Shown: positions 6,579-12,025 of the stretch, piece by piece
Layout of the letters: each line of letters starts with the position of its first letter
Position numbering within the stretch: the first letter of the stretch is position 1
DNA from: an uncultured Clostridia bacterium
Lineage (GTDB): Bacteria; Bacillota; Clostridia; UBA1381
Assembly (NCBI GenBank): GCA_910578235.1
Contig: CAJTPP010000076.1
Location: 1,069 to 13,093, forward strand
Direction of reading: 5' to 3'
DNA length: 12,025 bases
The notes under the pieces: model-generated
What the model saw: only the letters and a program-made list of their open reading frames with translations
What the model was told of the DNA's origin: nothing
The model's database searches: none
Translations under genes and position numbers: made by a program

Positions 6579-6764
6579 GCGACAATTATAATCTCTATTT
6601 ATAATACTAAGAAAAACAGTTTGCGAGTTTTGCAAAAAACGCGTAGACTTTGTTTATCATTTACTGTTTTTTTTAGTATTCCAGTAATTATAGATGTGTC
6701 GCAGCATTAAAGCAAAGTACAGCGTTTTTATGTGCGTTGCTTTAATGAAGCGGCGCACTTTTTT
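6579..6764 (+). ncRNA. Structured small RNA A (first of a tandem pair)
   Basis: A transcript of about 186 bases is bounded by a consensus promoter and a terminator, without a convincing reading frame. The closing stem is GCGACA (6579-6584) with TGTCGC (6697-6702). After a large internal loop an 18-bp helix forms between 6603-6620 and 6663-6680 with one G-U pair. The apical part has a small hairpin with TTTTGCAAAA at its centre. The 3' module (6703-6764) has CATTAAAGCAA pairing with TTGCTTTAATG and overlaps the terminator stem GTGCG/CGCAC. The layout (5' and 3' ends paired, open bubble, long helix) loosely resembles 6S RNA, but I do not recognise a named family. No plus-strand gene follows closely, so it would act in trans. 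Copy B shares promoter, architecture and 3' module. Confidence 0.75.
6732..6764 (+). terminator. Terminator of structured RNA A
   Basis: GTGCG (6732-6736) pairs with CGCAC (6754-6758), with an inner GCTT/AAGC stem, followed by six T's. The inner bases are also used by the alternative stem CATTAAAGCAA/TTGCTTTAATG, so the two folds compete. Confidence 0.8.
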
Positions 6765-6777
6765 ATTGCTAAATATA

Positions 6778-6806
6778 TTTACAATAGATTTAAAGTATGC
6801 TATAAT
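6778..6806 (+). promoter_or_regulatory. Promoter of structured RNA B
   Basis: TTTACA (6778-6783), 17 bases, TATAAT (6801-6806): the same hexamers and spacing as the promoter of RNA A, 14 bases after the T-run of RNA A. The predicted first transcribed base, 6813, is again the first base of the closing stem. Confidence 0.86.
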
Positions 6807-6812
6807 ATGTGT

Positions 6813-6958
6813 GCTACACATATATTTATTAGTTTCGGTGTACGTTAGTAAAAAACGTATGCTTTGATTGTCATACCGAGACTAATAATGTGTAGCAACA
6901 TTAAAATCTTAGCTGCGTTTTTATGTGCGTAGCTTCGATTGATGCGGCGCACTTTTTT
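6813..6958 (+). ncRNA. Structured small RNA B (second of a tandem pair)
   Basis: A transcript of about 146 bases. The closing stem is GCTACACAT (6813-6821) with ATGTGTAGC (6888-6896), perfect over 9 bp. A one-sided internal loop follows, then a 12-bp helix ATTAGTTTCGGT (6828-6839) with ACCGAGACTAAT (6875-6886), one G-U. Inside is TACGT/ACGTA (6841-6845, 6855-6859). The 3' module (6897-6958) is the same length as that of RNA A and shares CATTAAA, GCGTTTTTATGTGCGT and GCGGCGCACTTTTTT. Where bases differ, pairing is largely kept (CATTAA/TTGATG and AGCTGCG/CGTAGCT in B). The upper helices differ in sequence between copies, suggesting structure is conserved rather than sequence. Function and family unknown. 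Confidence 0.75.
6925..6958 (+). terminator. Terminator of structured RNA B
   Basis: GTGCG (6925-6929) pairs with CGCAC (6948-6952), followed by six T's, nearly identical to the terminator of RNA A. Confidence 0.78.
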
Positions 6959-7026
6959 ATTTTAGTAATAAATAAGAAACGCAATAAAATTGAATATATA
7001 TTTATGAGGACGGCTATTCACAGAAA

Positions 7027-7049
7027 ACAAAAAAAGGCTTATAGCCCTT
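7027..7049 (-). terminator. Terminator of the minus-strand XRE gene
   Basis: Read on the minus strand, GGCT-ATA-AGCC (7046-7036) is followed by seven T's, immediately after the TAA stop at 7050-7052. The stem is only 4 bp plus A-T pairs, but the T-run is strong. Confidence 0.6.
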
Positions 7050-7343
7050 TTATTTTAATGCATTAATAAGTTGTTGAACTAATTTCTTATTATCTTCAGA
7101 TAAACTGGACCAATCATTAAAAAGTGTTTTCAATTCTGGATTAATAACCATTGTATCAATCTTGTTATCATAGTCAAAAAATTGTGATAAAGTTATGCCA
7201 AAACCTTTACATAATGCCTCTAATGTAGTAAAACTTGGTGTTGTATTTCTTCTGAATATATTTGATACAGTTCCACGAGCTAAACCTGCTGCTTTAGCTG
7301 TACGATAATCAGACCAACCGTATTCTTTTTGTAGATTTCGCAA
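7050..7343 (-). CDS. XRE-family regulator with an anomalous start
   Basis: A small Cro/C1-type DNA-binding protein. The helix-turn-helix contains WSDYRTAKAAGLARGTVSNI, then RRNTTPSFTTLEALCKGFGI and TLSQFF; the tail SLSEDNKKLVQQLINALK is typical of short clostridial XRE proteins. As given, it begins at TTG 7343 with no ribosome binding site. The same frame continues upstream with I-D-I-L-E-R (to 7361), which is the usual N-terminus of this family with Ile in place of Met. An AGGTGGG lies 5-6 bases before that ATA codon. So the native start was probably ATG at 7361-7359, now ATA; the gene either uses AUA or TTG weakly, or is silent. It is unrelated in tail sequence to the three XRE paralogues at 5147-6257. 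Confidence 0.75.
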   Translation of the reverse strand: MRNLQKEYGWSDYRTAKAAGLARGTVSNIFRRNTTPSFTTLEALCKGFGITLSQFFDYDNKIDTMVINPELKTLFNDWSSLSEDNKKLVQQLINALK

Positions 7344-7491
7344 TCTTTCTAATATATCTATAGAAACCCACCTACCTTACCATAATGTATATTTATTATA
7401 CCCATATTTTCTTAAAAAAAATAGATACAATACGTGAACTTATATAGACTTTGTTTGATGTCTATGAATATCATAAAAGGAGCTTTATAAA

Positions 7492-8581
7492 ATGAATGAA
7501 AATATCAAAATTGACAGGTATTTTAAGAAAGAACGCCGCTGTCTTGCTGAATTGTTAGAAATTACTCCGGCACATTATAGGAACGTGGAATTGATAAATA
7601 ACGCGTTTCCTATATCGTATTTTAATCCATTATTGTATTCTAACAGATGTAATACCCTTTATGATTTATTACATTTTTCACCGTATGAGATTTTGGATAT
7701 TGAGGGTGTGGGTGAATGTTCTCTTAAAAAGAGTGTTAAATGGATTATTGATTATTGCAAAAATAATGAAAATAAAATGTCCGCTTCTGTCACTTCTCCC
7801 GATCTTGAAACAGAGCGAATGTTTATGATATTAGACAGTATACTCAACAAAGAGCATTTACCGAAATTTATTATCAGTGATGAAGAAGCGGAATATATCA
7901 ACCGTTTTGAAGCGGCTGCAGAGGTTCTTCCGTATGAGTTACTTTACGAATTGTTGAGTAATGCGTCTGAACTGATTGATATTGAAGATGTATTATTGCA
8001 TTTTTTTGACAAAGAACAGTACATACAAAGACTATGTATCATCTAAACGTATATATCATTTTTTTAAGATATACAGCGATACATTTAATGATAAATGCAG
8101 TTTCTTACTCCGTTTACCGAAAAAAACTACTATCAATGAATTATTGGATAAGTTAACTGATAAAGAATTTTCAAACTTCAAAACATTATATTCTATTTAT
8201 TCTTTTTATAAATGGTTTAATACTATTGATATAGAAAAAATGACTGAGGAAATGTTTATTGGCAGTAAAATAAATGAAAGGCAATACGATATTTTACAAA
8301 AACGGGCAAATGATGTCACACTTGAAATAATATGCCGTCAATATAATATTACGACAGAACGTGTAAGATAAATAGAAATGAAATCAATTACTCTGTTTAG
8401 AATTAACAAAGCAGTATCACCATATTATTTTATCAGACTAATTTATGTAATAAATAATCGTCATAATCTTGCCTATGTGGATTTGGAACGCTTTATAGAT
8501 GAAGAACATTTAAAAATACTTTGGTATATTATTTGTAAATTGAAATTTATCGAGCAGGCAAAAATTGTCTGCTCTTTTTAG
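7492..8581 (+). pseudogene. Broken gene: RNA polymerase alpha-CTD-like plus sigma-region-4-like protein
   Basis: Three open segments form one protein of roughly 360 residues. Segment 1 (7492-8046) starts at ATG after AAAGGAGC. Residues 45-88 resemble the RNA polymerase alpha C-terminal domain or other helix-hairpin-helix domains: NRCNTLYDLLHFSPYEILDI then EGVGECSLKKSV. Around 8010-8045 the frame shifts by one and continues as KDYVSSKRIYHFFKIYSD. Segment 2 ends at TAA 8369-8371 inside QYNITTERVR-stop-IEMKSI, where sigma region 4 type helix-turn-helices have RVRQIE; a single CAA to TAA change explains it. Segment 3 continues in frame to 8581. Such mixed alpha-CTD/sigma-like proteins occur as hypotheticals in clostridial accessory regions; the function is unknown. 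Two independent lesions make it inactive unless recoded. Confidence 0.72.
8552..8579 (+). terminator. Intrinsic terminator after the alpha-CTD/sigma-like pseudogene
   Basis: GAGCAGGC (8552-8559) pairs with GTCTGCTC (8567-8574), one G-U pair, 7-base loop, followed by TTTTT. The last codons of the pseudogene read through this stem. Confidence 0.75.
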
Positions 8582-8601
8582 ATGAAAATTTTGAAAAACG
8601 A

Positions 8602-8631
8602 TTGACAAAACCCTATTTAATAGGGTATAAT
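8602..8631 (+). promoter_or_regulatory. Toxin-antitoxin promoter with palindromic operator in the spacer
   Basis: TTGACA (8602-8607) and TATAAT (8626-8631) are perfect, 18 bases apart. The spacer is almost filled by the perfect palindrome CCCTATT-T-AATAGGG (8611-8625, extendable to 8610-8626). A HigA-type antitoxin dimer binding there would block the polymerase, the usual autoregulation of such modules. Confidence 0.85.
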
Positions 8632-8655
8632 AATATTGAAATAAGGTGATACTAT

Positions 8656-8983
8656 TTGAAAAGAAAATTTGTTATGATGCCTGTTTTTGATAAACAATGG
8701 CGGGATATGGGGCTTGATGATAACGACTTACAAAGTCTGCAAGCCGAATTGTTAAATAATCCGCAAATAGGAAATGTTATTAAAGGCACAGGTAAATTAC
8801 GAAAAATGCGGTTTGCCAAACAGAGGTAAAAGCGGTTCCAGCCGCGTATTGTATGTTGATTTTGTTTTAGCGGAAACGATTTATTTAATTTTCGCATATC
8901 CTAAAAATGAAAAGGATAATTTGACCGATGAAGAACGAAATAACATTAAAAAACTAATTGATAAACTGGAACAAAGTTTATAG
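8656..8983 (+). pseudogene. HigB/RelE-family toxin, frameshifted
   Basis: It starts at TTG 8656 after AAGGTG and reads KRKFVMMPVFDKQWRDMGLD, then a segment ending GTGKLRKMRFA, where the frame closes at TAA 8827. From about 8816 the next frame continues as PNRGKSGSSRVLYVDFV and AYPKNEKDNLTDEERNNIKK to the stop at 8983. Together they are a full RelE/HigB-type toxin of about 108 residues. Family members read RFALPNRGKSG across the break, so a small deletion (2 or 5 bases, just after 8815) destroyed it. The intact enzyme would be a translation-dependent mRNA endonuclease. The antitoxin gene follows after 12 bases. Confidence 0.85.
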
Positions 8984-8995
8984 GAGGTGTTTTTT

Positions 8996-9307
8996 GTGAA
9001 AGTTTATGACGGAATTATGCAGGGCTTGGAAGAAGCGATTGCATACAACGAGGGAAAAATCAAAGCAAGAACAAATACAATGTCTATTGAGCCTGTTCCC
9101 AATTTTGAGGCGACAGAAATTAAAAGCATACGGAACGAACTTGGAATGACGCAGGTTTTATTTGCCGGATTTATGGGCGTTTCCACAAAAACGGTTGAGG
9201 CTTGGGAAGCCGGAAGAAATATGCCGGACGGCCCTGCAAGGAGAATACTTGCAATGTTAAAGGTAGACCCTGCACTTCCCCAAAGATTAAATATTATAGC
9301 TAAATAA
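8996..9307 (+). CDS. HigA-type antitoxin with helix-turn-helix
   Basis: A 103-residue antitoxin and repressor. The C-terminal half is a helix-turn-helix: EIKSIRNELGMTQVLFAGFM, GVSTKTVEAWEAG and NMPDGPARRILAML, the standard HigA layout with the short N-terminal toxin-binding region before it. Start choice: a GTG at 8987 overlaps the AGGAGG itself (8982-8987), whereas the GTG at 8996 lies 8 bases after it, so 8996 is preferred. It follows the toxin in the toxin-first order of higBA modules. With the toxin broken, it is now an orphan antitoxin that may persist as an autorepressor or protect against related toxins. Confidence 0.9.
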   Translation: MKVYDGIMQGLEEAIAYNEGKIKARTNTMSIEPVPNFEATEIKSIRNELGMTQVLFAGFMGVSTKTVEAWEAGRNMPDGPARRILAMLKVDPALPQRLNIIAK

Positions 9308-9325
9308 AATCTAATACGGATTTTG

Positions 9326-9358
9326 AGAGTAACCATAAAACGGTTACTCTTTTTCTTT
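9326..9358 (+). terminator. Intrinsic terminator of the toxin-antitoxin unit
   Basis: AGAGTAACC (9326-9334) pairs perfectly with GGTTACTCT (9342-9350) around a 7-base loop, followed by TTTTCTTT. Confidence 0.88.
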
Positions 9359-9387
9359 ACCTAAAATTTTATGAAAGGACGGATTTT

Positions 9388-9699
9388 ATGAAAAACATTG
9401 ATAATGAAATACAAGCGGCACAGACAAAAATTGAACAGCTAACCCACCGACAAGACCGCCTTGTTTCAAAGCTGAAAGTTGAGGAACGCAAGAAACGGAC
9501 AAGGCGGTTAATTGAGCGAGGGGCAATTTTGGAAAGCGTAATCGAAAATAGCGTGGACTTTTCAAATGAGCAGATACAAACATTATTGATTGAGATTTTT
9601 TCAAGCGAATTTGCAAGGGCGAAAGTTAAGGAAATGCGAGGTCAGACCGAGAACAGCGAAAATCCCTTGCTATGTCAAGGGCGCACTTATACACAGTAA
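9388..9699 (+). CDS. DUF3847-type small protein of a mobilizable element
   Basis: A 103-residue, highly charged, helical protein. Residues 5-40 are coiled-coil-like (EIQAAQTKIEQLTHRQDRLV) and are followed by KKRTRRLIERGAILESVI, the signature I associate with DUF3847 proteins encoded just upstream of MobA/MobL relaxases in clostridial elements. GAAAGGACGG precedes the ATG. Its function is not established; the position next to oriT suggests an accessory mobilization (relaxosome) or copy-control role. The last codons run into the oriT, so its C-terminus doubles as nic-site DNA. Confidence 0.8.
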   Translation: MKNIDNEIQAAQTKIEQLTHRQDRLVSKLKVEERKKRTRRLIERGAILESVIENSVDFSNEQIQTLLIEIFSSEFARAKVKEMRGQTENSENPLLCQGRTYTQ

Positions 9700-9715
9700 A
9701 CGGTGCGTTGCGTAC
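9664..9715 (-). other. oriT with MobQ-type nic core
   Basis: The minus strand reads ATAAGTGCGCCCT at 9690-9678, the conserved nic core of the RSF1010/pIP501/pSK41 (MobQ) origin-of-transfer group, where the cut is made between TAAGTGCG and CCCT. It is flanked by the inverted repeats CCCTTG/CAAGGG (9664-9669, 9676-9681) and CGCAC/GTGCG (9682-9686, 9703-9707). The matching relaxase is encoded downstream at 10799. Exact oriT limits cannot be read from the sequence. Confidence 0.78.
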
Positions 9716-9739
9716 TCCGTAGGCTCTTGCAGAGGGCAG

Positions 9740-9785
9740 ATGAAAACAAAATTTGTTTTCATTCGCAGGGAAAAGGCATTTTCCC
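9740..9785. repeat. Two adjacent inverted repeats beside oriT
   Basis: ATGAAAACAAA (9740-9750) and TTTGTTTTCAT (9752-9762) form a perfect 23-base palindrome around one base. GGGAAAA (9768-9774) and TTTTCCC (9779-9785) form a 7-bp hairpin with a 4-base loop. They may be relaxosome or termination structures. Confidence 0.6.
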
Positions 9786-9807
9786 CGCACCCCTTTTGCG
9801 TACTTGA

Positions 9808-9840
9808 TTTTTAGTGTCAAATCGAGTTTGACACTAAAAA
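9808..9840. repeat. Perfect 14-bp inverted repeat between oriT and the acetyltransferase gene
   Basis: TTTTTAGTGTCAAA (9808-9821) and TTTGACACTAAAAA (9827-9840) are perfect complements around TCGAG. The A/T-run ends make it a possible bidirectional terminator; it also lies where the acetyltransferase cargo begins. Between here and the promoter there is only AT-rich sequence. Confidence 0.7.
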
Positions 9841-9866
9841 TACAAGTGTAAATTATATATCACAGC

Positions 9867-9895
9867 TTGAATTTGTAGACATTTAGTGATATAAT
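9867..9895 (+). promoter_or_regulatory. Promoter of the acetyltransferase gene
   Basis: TTGAAT (9867-9872), 17 bases, TATAAT (9890-9895). TATATCAC (9855-9862) and GTGATATA (9886-9893) form an 8-bp inverted repeat that straddles the promoter and could be an operator. Confidence 0.75.
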
Positions 9896-9936
9896 AAATC
9901 GCACATACAAATCGAAAGTTGTAGAAAGGAAAAATC

Positions 9937-10704
9937 ATGGAAATTAGATTCAAAGAATACTATGAAAAGCTCCTAAAGCAATTGTCCCTTGATTTCAACT
10001 GTACCCTGGCAGATTTACAGACGAAGGAGAATATCATCACATTCTCGGCACTGAATGAGGGGAGAAGAAGCTACAGTCCTGGTAAACCATTCCTGCAAAT
10101 GGTAACACTTGGAGCGAATACTGTAATTATGGCAGATGAATGCTTACATGGGTTTCTGTACGATTGGAGCAAAAACGTGGAAGGACACCGACTGTTTGAA
10201 TTTGATAATCTCATGAAACTAAATGGAGAATTGAAGAAGTATGGCTATCAGATGAATCCAACACATCACATGTTCTTACCTTGCTGTAATATCAATGTAG
10301 AAGAACACTGCCAAGTGAAGTGGCTTTACGACAGTGAGATTAGACCATTCTACGGTGATCCACGGTTTCCGAATGCGATTGCCTTTCCTACACCATGTCC
10401 TGTACGACCCGATAGAATTGTTGTAGTTGCACACGATGGGGACACCATCATGGGTATGGCAGGCTGTTCGGAAGATGCATCGCATTGGCAACAGATTGGA
10501 ATTGATGTTCTCCCGGATTACCGTTCAAGGGGAATTGGCTCCTATCTTGTGACTCTGTTGAAGAACAAAATTATTGATATGGGTGACATTCCATTCTACG
10601 GCACCGCTGCTGCGAACATTCAGTCACAAAACATCGCTAATAACAGCGGATTTAAGCCTGCTTGGGTGGAAACCGAAGCGATAAAGATTGAAGAAGGAAA
10701 CTGA
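9937..10704 (+). CDS. GNAT-family N-acetyltransferase
   Basis: A 255-residue cytoplasmic acetyl-CoA-dependent acetyltransferase. The C-terminal half (about 140-250) is the GNAT fold: RIVVVAHDGDTIMGMAGCSE (beta 2-4), QIGIDVLPDYRSRGIGSYLV with the CoA-pyrophosphate motif R196-S-R-G-I-G201, then PFYGTAAANIQSQNIANNSG and FKPAWVE (beta 6-7). The N-terminal 130 residues include a Cys/His-rich stretch (CNINVEEHC) and are not recognised; they may set the substrate, which cannot be told. AGAAAGGA precedes the ATG. It has its own promoter and terminator and separates oriT from the relaxase, which are usually adjacent, so it is probably cargo. It is not a recognised aminoglycoside acetyltransferase. Confidence 0.85.
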   Translation: MEIRFKEYYEKLLKQLSLDFNCTLADLQTKENIITFSALNEGRRSYSPGKPFLQMVTLGANTVIMADECLHGFLYDWSKNVEGHRLFEFDNLMKLNGELKKYGYQMNPTHHMFLPCCNINVEEHCQVKWLYDSEIRPFYGDPRFPNAIAFPTPCPVRPDRIVVVAHDGDTIMGMAGCSEDASHWQQIGIDVLPDYRSRGIGSYLVTLLKNKIIDMGDIPFYGTAAANIQSQNIANNSGFKPAWVETEAIKIEEGN

Positions 10705-10748
10705 CAACTTCCAATTTGCTGAAAAGTTAAAACTTAATACCACAATCC

Positions 10749-10775
10749 AGAGCAATCGAAAGGTTGCTCTTTTTT
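10749..10775 (+). terminator. Terminator of the acetyltransferase gene
   Basis: AGAGCAATC (10749-10757) pairs with GGTTGCTCT (10762-10770) around a GAAA tetraloop (one G-U pair), followed by five more T's. It ends 9 bases before the relaxase ribosome binding site, so relaxase expression needs read-through or another start of transcription. Confidence 0.88.
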
Positions 10776-10798
10776 GTTGCCTGAAAGGAGGTTTTACT

Positions 10799-12025
10799 AT
10801 CGCAATCTATCATTGCAGTATAAAAATAATCAGCAGGGGCAAGGGCAAATCCGCTGTTGCCGCAGCCGCATACCGAAGCGGCGAAAAGCTGACAAATCAA
10901 TATGACGGTATCGTTCACGACTACACAAGAAAAAGCGGAATTACACATACCGAAATTCTGTTACCCTCACACGCCCCGCCTGAATTTTCAGACCGTTCTA
11001 CATTGTGGAACTCGGTAGAGAAAATCGAGAAATCTAAAAACTCACAGCTTGCAAGGGAAATTGAAATTGCTATCCCGAAAGAGTTATCAGACGAACAGCA
11101 AATTGAACTTGTACGGCAATATGTAAACGATAACTTTGTATCTGTCGGAATGTGCGCCGATTTTGCTATTCACGATAAAAAAGACGGAAACCCACACGCT
11201 CATATTATGTTGACTATGCGACCTCTTGAACAAGACGGAACGTGGGGCGCAAAATCTAAAAAGGAATACATCACAGATAAAAACGGCGAGCGTGTCAAAC
11301 TGAAAAACGGAAATTTCAAGACAAAGAAAGTCAATACGGTTGATTGGAACGAGCAGGACAAAGCGGAATTGTGGCGGTCAAGCTGGGCGGAGCTCGCAAA
11401 TAAATATTTAGAGCAAAACGCTATTTCCGAACGCATAGACCACCGCTCTTTTGCACGACAAGGGATTGACAAAATCCCCTCAATACATTTAGGAGTTGCC
11501 GCAAGTCAAATGGAGCGCAAGGGCATTGAAACCGAGCGAGGTAATATAAACCGTGAAATTTCATTGACAAATAAAATCCTTGCTGAAATCAAGGCGAAAA
11601 TCAATAGCCTTAAAAAGTGGATTGAGAAAATCACCGCTGAAAAATCTGCGCCTGTCAAAGCTGAAAACATTATTGAATTGCTTAATCGGCGGTCAGGTGG
11701 AGGTCTTACCCATTGGCAGAAATTGAGGGACTTAAAAGCCGTATCAAAAGCGGTTGTCTATTTACAGAACAACAACATTTTCACCATTCCGCAGCTTGAT
11801 GAAAAGATAAACGGATTGAGAGATGATTATTACACCGTCAGACGAAATTTGAAGAAAACCGAAAACAGATTGTCGGTCTTATCCGAAAAGCTGAAGCAAG
11901 CGGAAATCTATCGCAAATGCCGCCCTGTTTACAAGGAATATTTATCACAGAAGCCGAAGAAAAAAGAAGATTTTTACAACGCCCACATCGCCGACTTGAT
12001 TTTATACAATGCGGCGGTTAAATTT
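10799..12025 (+). CDS. MobA/MobL-family (MobQ) relaxase, 3' end missing, ATC at the start position
   Basis: The DNA-nicking enzyme that would cut oriT and lead the strand during conjugation. The open frame runs to the right edge (409 codons). It begins AIYHCSIKIISRGKGKSAVA then AAAYRSGEKL, placing the likely catalytic Tyr at residue 25 as in RSF1010 MobA. The metal-binding HUH motif is GNPHAHIMLTMRPL with His133 and His135. DHRSFARQGIDKIPSIHLG (around 218-236) is the usual end of the relaxase domain; beyond is a coiled-coil-rich tail. AAAGGAGG (10784-10791) is 7 bases before ATC at 10799, exactly where homologues have ATG. No ATG, GTG or TTG near the N-terminus could replace it without losing Tyr25; an in-frame CTG at 10781 overlaps the approach to the RBS. 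So either AUC initiates or the start was lost. Confidence 0.9.
   Translation, partial: MAIYHCSIKIISRGKGKSAVAAAAYRSGEKLTNQYDGIVHDYTRKSGITHTEILLPSHAPPEFSDRSTLWNSVEKIEKSKNSQLAREIEIAIPKELSDEQQIELVRQYVNDNFVSVGMCADFAIHDKKDGNPHAHIMLTMRPLEQDGTWGAKSKKEYITDKNGERVKLKNGNFKTKKVNTVDWNEQDKAELWRSSWAELANKYLEQNAISERIDHRSFARQGIDKIPSIHLGVAASQMERKGIETERGNINREISLTNKILAEIKAKINSLKKWIEKITAEKSAPVKAENIIELLNRRSGGGLTHWQKLRDLKAVSKAVVYLQNNNIFTIPQLDEKINGLRDDYYTVRRNLKKTENRLSVLSEKLKQAEIYRKCRPVYKEYLSQKPKKKEDFYNAHIADLILYNAAVKF

Noticed and set aside
6498..6710. A 70-codon plus-strand frame across the RNA A promoter
   Set aside because: It contains the -35, -10 and most of RNA A, has no good ribosome binding site and its composition follows the stems, so it is a by-product of the RNA gene.
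6579..6958. RNA A and B as a CRISPR array or tracrRNA-like pair
   Set aside because: There are only two units with different upper sequences and no spacer-repeat periodicity, and no cas gene is visible.
6579..6958. RNA A and B as riboswitch leaders
   Set aside because: Both end in complete terminators and the next gene (7050-7343) is on the other strand, so no plus-strand gene is controlled nearby.
7492..8581. Programmed frameshift and stop-codon read-through in the alpha-CTD/sigma-like gene
   Set aside because: I see no pseudoknot or clear slippery heptamer placed for the shift, and two lesions of different kinds fit decay better, though the T-run at about 7999-8007 keeps a sequencing or slippage explanation possible.
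9004..9336. 110-codon minus-strand frame opposite the antitoxin
   Set aside because: It is antisense to the HigA-type gene and crosses its terminator; it has no domain or RBS.

Overview
The window looks like a chromosomal segment of a low-to-moderate GC Gram-positive anaerobe, most likely a gut or rumen Clostridia member (Lachnospiraceae or Oscillospiraceae type). This rests on the AGGAGG-type ribosome binding sites, many consensus sigma-A promoters, frequent GTG/TTG starts, the clostridial flavour of enolase, and mobile genes typical of clostridial conjugative or mobilizable elements. I could run no searches, so family names are from recognition of motifs.

Region 1 (1-4900) is mostly stable chromosome. 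It holds the N-terminal 213 residues of an AraC-type regulator running off the left edge (minus strand), a decayed serine-recombinase tail (881-1140), a secreted lysozyme/transglycosylase with a stalk domain (minus strand), enolase (plus strand), and a CaCA-family cation exchanger. The exchanger is preceded by a perfect sigma-A promoter, a yybP-ykoY (manganese) type riboswitch and a strong intrinsic terminator, so it is probably a divalent-metal efflux gene.

Region 2 (4900-8600) is AT-rich and accessory. Three tandem paralogous XRE-type regulators lie on the minus strand. Next come a short structured transcript with a 20-residue open frame and, on the plus strand, two adjacent non-coding RNA genes. 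Each RNA gene has its own TTTACA-N17-TATAAT promoter, a 5' end predicted to start on the first base of a long closing stem, and a shared 3' module ending in the same terminator. After them come another XRE regulator (minus) whose ribosome binding site points at an AUA codon, and a broken gene combining an RNA polymerase alpha-CTD-like helix-hairpin-helix with a sigma-region-4-like helix-turn-helix. The twin RNA genes are the best candidate for something undescribed.

Region 3 (8600-12025) is the start of a mobilizable or conjugative element. It has a HigB/RelE-type toxin broken by a frameshift, its intact HigA-type antitoxin with a palindromic operator between -35 and -10, a DUF3847-type small protein, a MobQ-type oriT with a recognisable nic core, and a GNAT acetyltransferase apparently inserted as cargo. 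A MobA/MobL relaxase then runs off the right edge; its ribosome binding site is placed for an AUC codon rather than AUG. The relaxase would nick at the oriT about 1.1 kb upstream.
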